In this document: piece after piece, positions 34,192-43,186 of the stretch
Layout: each line of letters opens with the position of its first letter
Position numbering within the stretch: the first letter of the stretch is position 1
NCBI GenBank assembly: GCA_900547555.1
Contig: URHG01000004.1
Coordinates: forward strand, 34,717 to 98,716
DNA from: an uncultured Porphyromonadaceae bacterium
Lineage (GTDB): Bacteria; Bacteroidota; Bacteroidia; Bacteroidales; UBA11471
Length of the DNA: 64,000 nucleotides
Direction: 5' to 3'
Notes under the pieces: generated by a model
Databases searched by the model: none
Seen by the model: the letters and a program-made list of their open reading frames with translations, nothing else
Told to the model about the DNA's origin: nothing
Made by a program: the position numbers and the translations under genes

Positions 34192-35445
34192 TTATCGAGT
34201 TTTCAACGTTACCAATGTCAATACGGCCAAAATAATACCGACGATCCAAAAGCGAACCACAATTTTCGATTCGGGTATCGGTGCGAACGGTTTTTTCCAT
34301 AAAGCCTCGATACTATCACCGGCTTTTTGGAAATGGTGATGCAACGGAGCCATTTTAAAGAGGCGTCGACCTTCACCATAACGACGCTTGGTATATTTGA
34401 AATAAGATACTTGCATAATCACGGAAATGCTTTCGATAAGGAATATCCCGCATAAGAGCGGAGTAAGCAGCTCCTTATGTATCAGCACGGCAAACACACC
34501 GATGATACCGCCGATGGTAAGACTACCGGTATCGCCCATAAACACCTGTGCAGGGAAAGCATTATACCAGAGAAACCCGATCGTCGCACCGATAAACGCA
34601 CACGAAAAGACGACAAGTTCTTCGCTCCCGGGTATATACATAATATTGAGGTATGAGGCATAAGCTATGTGCCCCGACAGATAGGCCATAATAGCCAATG
34701 CCACCCCAATGATGGCAGACGAGCCGGTTGCAAGGCCATCGAGACCGTCGGTAAGGTTTGCCCCGTTCGATACTGCCGTTACGACAAAAATCGTTACCAG
34801 AATGAAAATAATCCAACCGGCCGTCTGTGCGTGTTCTCCCAAAAACGGGACGAGATCGGCATAATCGAAGTTATTATTTTTCACAAAAGGAATCGTCGTC
34901 TGTGTCGATTTGATATTCTCGGGAAGATACTGTATCTCGGCGGTATCGTCTTTCTGGACAGTAACATTTTCACGAATCACCGTATCGGGGCTCAAATAGA
35001 GCGTCAACCCGACGATAAGTCCCAAGCCGACTTGTCCGAAAATTTTGAATCGACCGTGAAGCCCCTCCTTGTTATGATGTTTGAGCTTCATATAGTCGTC
35101 GAGGAAACCGATAGCCCCCATCCAAACAGTCGTAACGAGCATCAGAATCATATAAATATTATCGAGACGCCCCACCAACAAACAGGGAATAAGAATGGAA
35201 ATTATGATAATAATTCCTCCCATAGTGGGAGTACCCTTTTTACTCATCTGCCCTTCGAGTCCGAGATTCCGCACAATTTCGCCGATCTGCATACATTGCA
35301 ACCGGGATATGATGCGCCGGCCTATAATCGTAGAAATAAACAACGATAAAATAAGCGCCATACTCGAACGAAAAGAGATATATCGGAATACTCCCGTCCC
35401 GGGAATATCCAACTCGTCGAAAAACTGAAACAACGGATACAACAT
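34192..35445 (-). CDS. mraY: Phospho-N-acetylmuramoyl-pentapeptide-transferase MraY
   Basis: Inner-membrane enzyme that makes lipid I from UDP-MurNAc-pentapeptide and undecaprenyl phosphate. The 417 residues are about 55 longer than the E. coli protein; the extra part is a hydrophilic loop of roughly 60 residues (about 155-215, VQKDDTAEIQYLPENIKS...) between two membrane helices, which I believe is usual in Bacteroidota. The catalytic motifs are intact: GFLDDYMKLKHHNKEGL, NLTDGLDGLATG (Asp pair) and the metal-binding MAPLHHHFQKAG. Confidence 0.97.
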   Translation of the reverse strand: MLYPLFQFFDELDIPGTGVFRYISFRSSMALILSLFISTIIGRRIISRLQCMQIGEIVRNLGLEGQMSKKGTPTMGGIIIIISILIPCLLVGRLDNIYMILMLVTTVWMGAIGFLDDYMKLKHHNKEGLHGRFKIFGQVGLGLIVGLTLYLSPDTVIRENVTVQKDDTAEIQYLPENIKSTQTTIPFVKNNNFDYADLVPFLGEHAQTAGWIIFILVTIFVVTAVSNGANLTDGLDGLATGSSAIIGVALAIMAYLSGHIAYASYLNIMYIPGSEELVVFSCAFIGATIGFLWYNAFPAQVFMGDTGSLTIGGIIGVFAVLIHKELLTPLLCGIFLIESISVIMQVSYFKYTKRRYGEGRRLFKMAPLHHHFQKAGDSIEALWKKPFAPIPESKIVVRFWIVGIILAVLTLVTLKTR

Positions 35446-35456
35446 TTCTTACTTAA

Positions 35457-36908
35457 TTACTCATTGAATATACGTTCCACCTCTTCCCTGTCGTTGAAGT
35501 GATGTTTTACACCTTCTATTTCCTGATAATCTTCATGTCCTTTTCCGGCGATAAGCACCACATCGCCGGGTTGTGCAAACTGCGTTGCGGCACGAATCGC
35601 TTCCCGGCGATCGGCGATCATCAATGTTTTGCGGCGTTGAACGGCATCAAGCCCGGCAATCATGTCATCGAGAATATCCTGCGGTTTTTCAAAACGGGGA
35701 TTATCGGAAGTAAGTATTACCTTATCGCTCCACTTCACAGCTTCCTGTGCCATGAGCGGGCGTTTTCCTTTATCCCGATTCCCGCCTGCCCCTACAACGG
35801 TGATGATATGTCCCTTGCGCCCCACGACTTCGCGTATCGAAGTAAGGACATTGGTAAGAGCGTCGGGCGTATGGGCGTAATCGATAATTGCCGTATATTT
35901 TTGCGGAGCATGCAGCGTCTGGAAACGTCCCGATACCGGTACAAGCCGGCTAAGGTTGATCAGGGTTTTCTCGGGATCTTCTCCCAAAAGACAAGTCGCA
36001 CCATATACAGCCAATAAATTGTACGCATTGAACTTGCCCACGAACTGCACCTCCACTTCACGCCCGTTTACTTCGAGCGTTGTACCATCGAGACGGCTCT
36101 CGATGATACGTCCCTTGTAATCGGCCAACGTATTCAAGGCATAAGCATGTTTCTCGGCACGAGTGTTTTGCAACATCACCGCCCCGTTTTTTTCATCGGC
36201 GTTCGTCAAAGCAAATGCCTCTCCGGGCAGATCGTCGAAAAATCTTTTTTTCGCTTTGAGATAAGCCTGTACGGTTTTATGATAATCAAGATGATCCCGG
36301 GTAAGGTTGGTAAAGATACCTCCGGCAAATTCAAGCCCGGCAATACGGCGCTGGTCGACCGAATGAGAACTCACCTCCATAAATGCATAACGACAACCGG
36401 CATCGACCATTTCCCGCAATAGGCGATGAAGAGTCAACGGGTCGGGTGTAGTGTGATCGGTGGGCACGGCCCGGTCATCGACATAATTGCAGACCGTCGA
36501 TAAAAGGCCTACTTTCTCCCCGAAAAGGCGAAACATTTCATACAACAACGTGGCGATAGTCGTCTTGCCGTTTGTCCCGGTAACCCCTACCAAAGTAAGC
36601 TGACGGGAAGGTTCGCCATACCATGCCGAAGCCAATAAACCCAAAGCTTCCCGGCTCTCGGGGGTTACGACATACGTTACCCGAGGCGACAGTTCATCGG
36701 GTAATTCCTCGCACACCACAGCCGAAGCCCCCTGCGCTTCGGCTTTCGCGATAAAAGCATGTCCGTCGACCGACACACCGCGCACGGCAACGAACAATGA
36801 GTCCTCGGCCACACGACGCGAATCGGCCTCGACCGAAGTTATCTCGACACAGTCGTTTCCTACGACTTTCGTTACATTCAACTTTCCAAGAAGATCTCTC
36901 AGTTGCAT
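35457..36908 (-). CDS. murE: UDP-N-acetylmuramoyl-tripeptide synthetase MurE
   Basis: Adds the third amino acid (probably meso-diaminopimelate) to UDP-MurNAc-dipeptide. 483 residues. The ATP loop GVTGTNGKTTIATLL is at about 108-122, MEVSSHSVDQRRIAGL and TNLTRDHLDYHKTV follow, and the C-terminal substrate loop reads TSDNPRFEKPQDI. The DNPR signature is the one that marks diaminopimelate-specific MurE, against lysine-specific forms. It lies between ftsI and mraY. Confidence 0.96.
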   Translation of the reverse strand: MQLRDLLGKLNVTKVVGNDCVEITSVEADSRRVAEDSLFVAVRGVSVDGHAFIAKAEAQGASAVVCEELPDELSPRVTYVVTPESREALGLLASAWYGEPSRQLTLVGVTGTNGKTTIATLLYEMFRLFGEKVGLLSTVCNYVDDRAVPTDHTTPDPLTLHRLLREMVDAGCRYAFMEVSSHSVDQRRIAGLEFAGGIFTNLTRDHLDYHKTVQAYLKAKKRFFDDLPGEAFALTNADEKNGAVMLQNTRAEKHAYALNTLADYKGRIIESRLDGTTLEVNGREVEVQFVGKFNAYNLLAVYGATCLLGEDPEKTLINLSRLVPVSGRFQTLHAPQKYTAIIDYAHTPDALTNVLTSIREVVGRKGHIITVVGAGGNRDKGKRPLMAQEAVKWSDKVILTSDNPRFEKPQDILDDMIAGLDAVQRRKTLMIADRREAIRAATQFAQPGDVVLIAGKGHEDYQEIEGVKHHFNDREEVERIFNE

Positions 36909-36918
36909 ATTTACTATT

Positions 36919-39081
36919 TTATTTCAATACGATAGTTATTCTTTCGCCTCGGGAAACACGACGCCCCACAGGAATAGATTGGCGCACGACTTTCCCACGC
37001 CCCTCGACAGAAACCCGCAAGCCCACCTTTTCCAAAAGATAAATGGCATCGCGTGCACCCATTCCTACGACCGAAGGGACTGTATAACGATTGGGTTCGA
37101 TACGGTCCATGACAATCGTATAATCCTTAGACTTGACCGACACCCACTCTTCACCTCCACCGACCGATTCGGGTGAAGTATAAGGCAAAGAAAGACGTCG
37201 GCACACGTATGTCGTATTTTCGAGGTTGCCTTTCTTTATGGCCGGCATTTTGGCAAATACCGTATCCCGGGAAACCGTTCCCTCCCCGGGCAAAAATCCC
37301 CGGGCATACATCTCTTCCGCAACCGTGCGGAGCACCGCACCCGGCATCGTACCGCCCGACGGATAACCTATTCGCGGAGCCGATACGACGACAATACCCG
37401 AATATTTGGGATTCTCGGCCGGGAAATATCCGCAAAACGAGACCCGATGGCGTACTATATTTCCTTTGTATCCGGCTTTTCCCTGATGAATTTGAGCCGT
37501 ACCGGTTTTCCCTGCAATCTGCACATAATCCGAACTGACCGCCTTGCGACCGTGAGCCGTACCCTGTTGTACCACATCGACAAGCATCTGCTGTATTTCC
37601 TTCAATGTTTGCGGCTTACACATCTGCTTTGTAATCACCTCGGTCTCAAATTCCTCTATTAACTCTCCGTTTTCGCTTATTCCAGCTATTATATACGGTT
37701 TTATCATCTTACCGCCATTAGCGATACCGTTATAAAACATCAGCGTATAAACAGGCGGAATAGATACTTCATATCCGAAACTCATCCACGGCAGCGACAA
37801 TTTCGACCATGCGGGATTGGGCTTGCCATCGGCCGTTACCGGATATTTGATAACCGGAGCCAATGTACCCGGAATATCCAAATCGACCGCTTTATTCAGG
37901 CCTATCGCATAAAGACCGTCGACAAACTTTTTAGGGTCTTTTTCAAATCCTTTCAATACAATTTTGGAGATACCGATATTGGACGAATACCATATCGCCT
38001 GAGCAGCCGTAATATCGGTATAACCGCCTTTCCGGTAATTGTGGTCATACATGGGCTGTCGGGCATATATGAATTTTCCTTTTTCTCCATAAAAAATATC
38101 ATCGGGACGCACGACTCCTGCATCTAAGGCAACCATCATCGAAGCGGTTTTAAACGTCGATCCAGGCTCGACCAAATCACTCACGGCATGATTTACACCT
38201 TCTTTATACGACCCGTCGGACTGACGATCGAGATTGGCAATCGCACGTATGGCTCCCGTCTCGACCTCCATGATTACCGCCACGCCGTAATCGGCTTGCG
38301 TCTCTTGCAATTTCTCCCACAAAGCCGACTCGGCCATATCCTGTATATCGACATCGATAGTCGTAACAATATCTTTTCCTGCAACCGGCTTCCCAAGTAT
38401 TTCCTCTACCCATTGCCACTGAACCCTCTGCCTAACCCTTTTTCCGTTTATTCCACGCAACAAAGAGTCGCAAGACAATTCTATTCCCGACGCTCCTCCT
38501 CGCCCTTCGCCATTTACCATACCTGCATATACGCTGCCCACCGTACTGGTAGCCAACAATCCGAACGGTCGTTCCCGACTTAACAATTCTTCAAAAACGA
38601 GACCGCTTTTATTGGAATTTTTCTGATTGAAGAAAGGGTATTCCAGAATCTCTTTCATCTGCACGTAAGAAAGGCGGGCATAAGAAAGCCGATAATGCCG
38701 ACGGTGTTTATGAGTCAAGCCCTGTCGCAAATGAGCTTTATATCCTTCGGCTGTACGATCGCCGGGCATCTGTGCCAAAGCTCGGCAAAGCGGGTCGAGA
38801 TAACGATCGAACGTATCCCGATTGAATCCGTCAGCCGCAAAATCCATATACATGGTATATCGAGGCATCGTCGTCGCCAACAAACGACCGTCGGCAGCCA
38901 AAATATTTCCCCTTGTCGCCAAAACGGGAACCGTATCATAAAGAGGCTTCTCTGCCTTGGCTTGCCACTGTTCTCTCTCGACGAATATCGTACGCGACAT
39001 CTTGAAAAGTATCGCCATACATATCACGGCAATAACCAGCACAATAAGCAAATAGCGGAAATGCAGACCTTTACTCTTCAT
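36919..39081 (-). CDS. ftsI: Septal penicillin-binding protein FtsI (PBP3) with C-terminal PASTA domain
   Basis: Transpeptidase that cross-links septal peptidoglycan. 720 residues: N-terminal membrane helix (about 10-27), a pedestal domain with RGNILAADGRLLAT, and the transpeptidase with nucleophile S308 and K311 in EPGSTFKTAS, the SxN motif in WYSSNIG (about 367-373) and KTGTAQ (about 527-532). The last 65 or so residues (NRYTVPSVVGMGARDAIYLLEKVGLRV...) form one PASTA domain. It overlaps the ftsL-like gene by 11 bases at its start. Confidence 0.96.
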   Translation of the reverse strand: MKSKGLHFRYLLIVLVIAVICMAILFKMSRTIFVEREQWQAKAEKPLYDTVPVLATRGNILAADGRLLATTMPRYTMYMDFAADGFNRDTFDRYLDPLCRALAQMPGDRTAEGYKAHLRQGLTHKHRRHYRLSYARLSYVQMKEILEYPFFNQKNSNKSGLVFEELLSRERPFGLLATSTVGSVYAGMVNGEGRGGASGIELSCDSLLRGINGKRVRQRVQWQWVEEILGKPVAGKDIVTTIDVDIQDMAESALWEKLQETQADYGVAVIMEVETGAIRAIANLDRQSDGSYKEGVNHAVSDLVEPGSTFKTASMMVALDAGVVRPDDIFYGEKGKFIYARQPMYDHNYRKGGYTDITAAQAIWYSSNIGISKIVLKGFEKDPKKFVDGLYAIGLNKAVDLDIPGTLAPVIKYPVTADGKPNPAWSKLSLPWMSFGYEVSIPPVYTLMFYNGIANGGKMIKPYIIAGISENGELIEEFETEVITKQMCKPQTLKEIQQMLVDVVQQGTAHGRKAVSSDYVQIAGKTGTAQIHQGKAGYKGNIVRHRVSFCGYFPAENPKYSGIVVVSAPRIGYPSGGTMPGAVLRTVAEEMYARGFLPGEGTVSRDTVFAKMPAIKKGNLENTTYVCRRLSLPYTSPESVGGGEEWVSVKSKDYTIVMDRIEPNRYTVPSVVGMGARDAIYLLEKVGLRVSVEGRGKVVRQSIPVGRRVSRGERITIVLK

Positions 39082-39487
39082 ATTTTTTTCGCTTTAATTT
39101 ATATGAAGGAGTTTTGGCTGCATGTATATCGACACCTTTTTCTTCAAACAGTTTCTCTATCTGCGAAGGACGACTTACCCCCGTCAACTCCGACGATAAA
39201 GTGGTCGCCTCGTACCGCAGTTCGGTTTCTTTGGTACGTAACCGTTCGATTTCGGCCATTTTTCTATGGCAGCTATAACGATTACCGATATAACAGAACA
39301 AAAGTATGAGCAGGATAAGACACGCTTTCCACTTCCGATAGAAAAAATCGAACGACACGATTTCCCCCTCGAAAAGTTCTTTCAAGAAAAGAGCAATCCG
39401 CGTAGAATACTCGGGAGACGCCACCTCGTCGGGAACGCTCGTTTTATCCTTTTCCTCTTTGCTATCGTCCATCAACATCTCCTTCAC
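39071..39487 (-). CDS. ftsL: FtsL-like division protein
   Basis: A 138-residue bitopic protein: a charged cytoplasmic N-terminus (about 1-50), one membrane helix (KACLILLILLFCYIGNRY, about 52-69), then a coiled-coil-like region rich in Glu, Arg and Leu (MAEIERLRTKETELRYEATTLSSEL). Size, topology and position between rsmH and ftsI identify it as the FtsL equivalent; direct sequence similarity in this family is always weak. It overlaps rsmH by four bases and ftsI by 11. Confidence 0.82.
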   Translation of the reverse strand: MKEMLMDDSKEEKDKTSVPDEVASPEYSTRIALFLKELFEGEIVSFDFFYRKWKACLILLILLFCYIGNRYSCHRKMAEIERLRTKETELRYEATTLSSELTGVSRPSQIEKLFEEKGVDIHAAKTPSYKLKRKKYEE

Positions 39488-40392
39488 AATTTTTCAGCTA
39501 TACGAAGTTTTGCGCTGCGCGCCCTGGGATTACGAATCACCTCATCATCGTCGGGCACTATCACCTTGTTATTGACAGGCCTTAATGGAGATTCAATCCG
39601 ACCGAAAAAATCCTTTTCGGCACGACCTTCAAAATTACCGGTCTTAAAAAAGTTTTTCACCAAGCGGTCTTCGAGCGAATGATAGGTAAGAATCGCTATC
39701 CGGCCACCGGGACGTACCAGCTCGCATGCCGACAACAACATACGGCGCAAAGCCTCCATCTCTTGATTGACCTCGATACGCAATGCCTGAAACAACTGCG
39801 CCAACTCTTTTTTCTCCTGCCGCTTGTCGATATAAGGTGATACGACTTCAACCAAACGTGTCGTCGTATCGATCTTTTGTATTCTGCGGGCAGACACCAC
39901 GGCGCCGGCAATTTTTCGGGCCGAACGCAACTCCCCGTAAAGATAAAAAATATCGGACAACTGTTCTTGCGTATAATTCTCGATGACATCGGCTGCCGTC
40001 GTTCGAGCCCGACGATTCATACGCATATCCAGCGCGCCATCGAAACGGAAAGAAAACCCCCTTTCCGAAGCATCGAAGTGATGAAACGACACGCCCAAAT
40101 CGGCCAACAACCCGTCGATAGAATCCACATCGTAGTAACGCATGAAATTCTTTAAAAAACGGAAATTGCTCCGCACAAACGTAAAACGGTTATCCTCGAT
40201 GCGATTGACACAAGCGTCTTCATCTTGATCAAAAGCATAAAGATGCCCTTTGTCGCCAAGTCGTTCCAATATGGCCCGCGAATGACCGCCGCCGCCAAAC
40301 GTAACGTCGACATAGGTCCCGTCGGGTCGTACAGCCAGCCCAGCCATACAAGCATCAAGCAATGCAGGTATATGATAGACAGAAGATTGCAT
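39484..40392 (-). CDS. rsmH: 16S rRNA (cytosine-1402-N4)-methyltransferase RsmH (MraW)
   Basis: SAM-dependent methyltransferase that modifies C1402 in the ribosomal P site. 302 residues; HIPALLDACMAGLAVRPDGTYVDVTFGGGGHSRAILERLG is the conserved start with the SAM loop, LLADLGVSFHHFDASERGFSFR and the C-terminal RIAILTYHSLEDRLVKNFF are family signatures. It is the first gene of the dcw cluster here; mraZ, which usually precedes it, is missing. Confidence 0.97.
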   Translation of the reverse strand: MQSSVYHIPALLDACMAGLAVRPDGTYVDVTFGGGGHSRAILERLGDKGHLYAFDQDEDACVNRIEDNRFTFVRSNFRFLKNFMRYYDVDSIDGLLADLGVSFHHFDASERGFSFRFDGALDMRMNRRARTTAADVIENYTQEQLSDIFYLYGELRSARKIAGAVVSARRIQKIDTTTRLVEVVSPYIDKRQEKKELAQLFQALRIEVNQEMEALRRMLLSACELVRPGGRIAILTYHSLEDRLVKNFFKTGNFEGRAEKDFFGRIESPLRPVNNKVIVPDDDEVIRNPRARSAKLRIAEKL

Positions 40393-40623
40393 CAGTTTGT
40401 TCGAGTACTTGTTTTAGCGGGTAAAAATAGTAAGAAAAACACGGACACACATCATATTTTTCATTTTTTTTTCAACAATTTTCGAGCATCTTCACCCGAT
40501 TGCTTTCTGGATATCAAGGAGTAAAATAAGCAGACCGAGAGCTATGCAAAATACATTTTTCTTAATTAAAAAAGTCCTTTTCTGTAAAGAATCACTATCT
40601 TTGTCCGTTTTTGCATAAGAACG
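40393..40623. promoter_or_regulatory. Divergent promoter region between the dcw cluster and glsA
   Basis: The 231-base region holds a clear plus-strand -7 element TATCTTTG at 40596-40603, 20 bases before the glsA start codon, so the transcript leader is very short. A minus-strand -7 element for rsmH is not obvious. There is no frame that could encode mraZ. Confidence 0.5.
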
Positions 40624-41472
40624 ATGACAGAAAAAAAGATATTACAGGTTGATGTAGAGGAAGTTGTAAAACAAAAATCACCGAAGCTTTTCAAAAAGAT
40701 TCCGGGATTTGTTTTCAACTTCATCAAACACACCATTCAACAAGAACGCATCAACCGTTTCCTGAAAGCATACCCCGACGTGCGGGGCGTAGATTTCGCC
40801 GAAACATTATTGGAATATCTCGACATCACTTTGCGTATCGACGGAGAAAAAAATATCCCTTCAAAAGGTCGTTTCATTTTTGCATCGAACCACCCGCTGG
40901 GCGGTCTCGACGGCGTAGCACTCATATCGGTCTTGGGCCGACGCTACAACAAAGATATAAAATTTGTCGTCAATGACCTACTGATGGCGATAGAGCCTCT
41001 ATCGGACAATTTTCTCCCCATCAATAAATACGGGAAACAAGACAAAAACAAGGCCGATGCCCTCGGACGAGCCTACGAAGGAAACGGGCAAATGGCCGTT
41101 TTTCCGGCCGGACTCGTTTCCCGCAGACAAGGGAAAGAGATATGCGACCTCACATGGAACAAAGCCTTCATTGCCAAAAGCGTACAATATCAACGAGATG
41201 TGATTCCCGTATGGTTCGAAGGTTATAATTCGAGTTTCTTCTATCGCTTCGCCCGATGGAGAAAACGTTTGGGGCTGAAATTCAACATCGAATTGATTTA
41301 TCTGCCCGACGAAATGTTCAAAAGCGAAAAGAAAACATTTACCATACACTTTGGCAAACCTATTCCCTGGCAAACTTTCGACAACTCCAAAACACGCATG
41401 GAATGGGCGCAATACGTCAAAGAACAAGTTTACAGCATCAGAGACAGTCTAAATAAACCCAAACGGATATGA
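40624..41472 (+). CDS. glsA: Glycine-lipid O-acyltransferase GlsA (PlsC-like)
   Basis: A 282-residue acyltransferase of the PlsC/LPLAT fold. The catalytic HxxxxD box appears as SNHPLGGLDGVAL (about 97-109), followed by LPINKYGKQDKNKADALGRAY and the FPAGLVSRRQGKEI block. From memory of work on Bacteroides thetaiotaomicron, the two-gene pair glsB-glsA (BT3459/BT3458) makes glycine lipids: GlsB joins a 3-hydroxy fatty acid to glycine and GlsA adds a second acyl chain. The partner gene here overlaps by four bases (ATGA). These lipids are abundant membrane components in Bacteroidota and signal to host immunity. Without the pairing it would be called a generic acyltransferase. Confidence 0.82.
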   Translation: MTEKKILQVDVEEVVKQKSPKLFKKIPGFVFNFIKHTIQQERINRFLKAYPDVRGVDFAETLLEYLDITLRIDGEKNIPSKGRFIFASNHPLGGLDGVALISVLGRRYNKDIKFVVNDLLMAIEPLSDNFLPINKYGKQDKNKADALGRAYEGNGQMAVFPAGLVSRRQGKEICDLTWNKAFIAKSVQYQRDVIPVWFEGYNSSFFYRFARWRKRLGLKFNIELIYLPDEMFKSEKKTFTIHFGKPIPWQTFDNSKTRMEWAQYVKEQVYSIRDSLNKPKRI

Positions 41473-42398
41473 AAGAAATCATTGCCCCCATTGAAAGAGG
41501 AAAAATAATGGCCGAACTCACGCCGGAGCGTTTTCTGCGCCATACCAACAAAGGGGGAAACGAAATCTATGTCGTCAATTATAAAAACGCACCCTATACC
41601 ATGCAAGAAATCGGCCGTCTGCGGGAAATCGCATTCCGGTCGGCCGGCGGAGGAACCGGAAAAGAGATCGACATCGATATGTTCGACACGATGGAGAAAC
41701 CCTGCCAACAACTCATCGTATGGGATCCCGATGCAAAAGAGATACTGGGCGGCTATCGTTTCATACTGGGAGAGGACATGCAATACGACAAAGAGGGTCG
41801 GCCTATCATCGCCATTTCGCACATGTTCGACTTCTCTCCGAAATTCATTCGGGAATATATGCCGCACACCATCGAATTGGGCCGGTCATTCGTTTCTCTC
41901 GAATACCAATCGACCCGAGCCGGAGCAAAAGGTCTTTTCGCCCTCGATAATTTGTGGGACGGATTAGGCGCCCTTGTCGTAATTTACCCCCAAATCAAAT
42001 ATTTCTTCGGGAAAGTAACCATGTATCCCACCTTCTCCATAAAGGGGCGCAACATGATACTTTACTTCCTCAACAAGCATTTTGCCGATACCGAAAAACT
42101 CGTGTGGCCCCGTACACCTCTCGAAACGAACAGCAATTATGAAGAGTTGCAAAGGATATTTCCCGAAAACAACTCTTTCAAAGAAGATTACAAAATACTG
42201 AATCAGGAAGTGCGCGCCTTAGGATTCAACATTCCCCCGCTGGTAAACAGCTATATGAGCCTTTCCCCGACGATGCGCATGTTCGGAACAGCTATCAATG
42301 ACGAATTCGGAGACGTCGAAGAATCGGGTATACTCATTGCCATCGACGAAATACTGGAAGAAAAAAAGAAACGCCACATCGATACTTACGAACGCTAA
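41469..42398 (+). CDS. glsB: Glycine N-acyltransferase GlsB (OlsB/hemolysin-like GNAT)
   Basis: A 309-residue protein of the GNAT-like family once called putative hemolysin, related to OlsB, which N-acylates ornithine. The family block HTIELGRSFVSLEYQS (about 137-152) is followed by the LFALDNLWDGLGALVV stretch and YPTFSIKGRNMILYFLNKHF. As the partner of the PlsC-like gene it matches GlsB, which transfers a 3-hydroxyacyl group to glycine. The start overlaps the glsA stop by four bases, so translation is coupled. The C-terminal about 90 residues are helical and specific to this subfamily. A terminator follows. Confidence 0.82.
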   Translation: MKEIIAPIERGKIMAELTPERFLRHTNKGGNEIYVVNYKNAPYTMQEIGRLREIAFRSAGGGTGKEIDIDMFDTMEKPCQQLIVWDPDAKEILGGYRFILGEDMQYDKEGRPIIAISHMFDFSPKFIREYMPHTIELGRSFVSLEYQSTRAGAKGLFALDNLWDGLGALVVIYPQIKYFFGKVTMYPTFSIKGRNMILYFLNKHFADTEKLVWPRTPLETNSNYEELQRIFPENNSFKEDYKILNQEVRALGFNIPPLVNSYMSLSPTMRMFGTAINDEFGDVEESGILIAIDEILEEKKKRHIDTYER

Positions 42399-42414
42399 AA
42401 CGGCGATTTCATCG

Positions 42415-42453
42415 AAAAAAAGGTCTGTAAACTTTGGTTACAGACCTTTTTTC
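42415..42453. terminator. Terminator of the glsAB operon
   Basis: A run of A and GGTCTGTAA (to 42430) pairs with TTACAGACC and a T run (42438-42453). It lies between converging glsB and the thioesterase gene and may serve both. Confidence 0.85.
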
Positions 42454-42460
42454 TTATCCT

Positions 42461-42889
42461 TTAAAAAGAGCGACCTTCGTACGTCTCTATGGCTTTTCGC
42501 CATTCATCGGAAATAACTTTCGTAGCACCGCTCTTAAAATCAAACCCCACCAGTATGGTTTCACAAACGGCTTTCACCTCGCCGTTTTTCACACCGACAA
42601 TACGCTGCAAAAGTTTCACACTCTTATTTCCTATCGAAAGCGTCGTGGTCTGGACTTCGATCTCCTCATGTAAATAAATCGGCAAAAGAAAATTTGCATT
42701 CACATTGGCAATCACCAAATCTATTTCGCGCAATTCTATCATTTGAGGCCGCACGGCTGCAAAATATTTCACTTTTCCCAAGTCGTAAAAAGTAAAATAT
42801 ACCGAATTATTGACATGACCCAATGGATCGAGGTCGTTAAATCTTAACTGTACGGGCACCGAATGCCGGAATGTCGTCTGCTCTGTCAT
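42461..42889 (-). CDS. Acyl-CoA thioesterase, hot-dog fold (4HBT)
   Basis: A 142-residue protein with the 4-hydroxybenzoyl-CoA thioesterase signature: VPVQLRFNDLDPLGHVNNSVYFTFYDLGKVKYF contains the conserved Asp (D20) and the HVNN stretch. It most resembles the YbgC/FadM group, which hydrolyses acyl-CoA or acyl-ACP. No signal peptide. It is separated from DUF721 and recF by only two and four bases, so the three form an operon, an association that has no clear functional reason. Confidence 0.88.
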   Translation of the reverse strand: MTEQTTFRHSVPVQLRFNDLDPLGHVNNSVYFTFYDLGKVKYFAAVRPQMIELREIDLVIANVNANFLLPIYLHEEIEVQTTTLSIGNKSVKLLQRIVGVKNGEVKAVCETILVGFDFKSGATKVISDEWRKAIETYEGRSF

Positions 42890-42891
42890 AT

Positions 42892-43182
42892 CTATCGAAG
42901 TATTATATCTTTTACTACAAGCCGCCCCATCTCCTCATTGAGGCGATGCAAGAGAGACTTTTTACAACTCAACAACTCATTGCGCAAAACAGCCGAAGAT
43001 AAAGAGACATACAACACGCCCGCCCTGACATATACCTGCGTCGTATAACGGGCGACCGCTTCACCGAAAATCTCTTTCCACAAAACCGCCGCTTGTGTCT
43101 CGTCGAGACGGCGGTCGAGTTGCTGGTCGGCCAGAATCTGCGGAAGCAATTCACTCAATTTCTGAGCATCTTTTCGTTGCAT
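42892..43182 (-). CDS. DUF721 (DciA-like) protein
   Basis: A 96-residue DUF721 protein: KLSELLPQILADQQLDRRLDETQAAVLWKEIFGEAVARYTTQVYVRAGVLYVSLSSAVLRNELLSCKKSLLHRLNE follows the KH-like pattern of the family. DciA, a longer DUF721 protein, loads the replicative helicase in bacteria that lack DnaC. The position next to recF supports a DNA-replication role. Whether this short form is a functional DciA is not known. Confidence 0.85.
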   Translation of the reverse strand: MQRKDAQKLSELLPQILADQQLDRRLDETQAAVLWKEIFGEAVARYTTQVYVRAGVLYVSLSSAVLRNELLSCKKSLLHRLNEEMGRLVVKDIILR

Positions 43183-43186
43183 GGCT

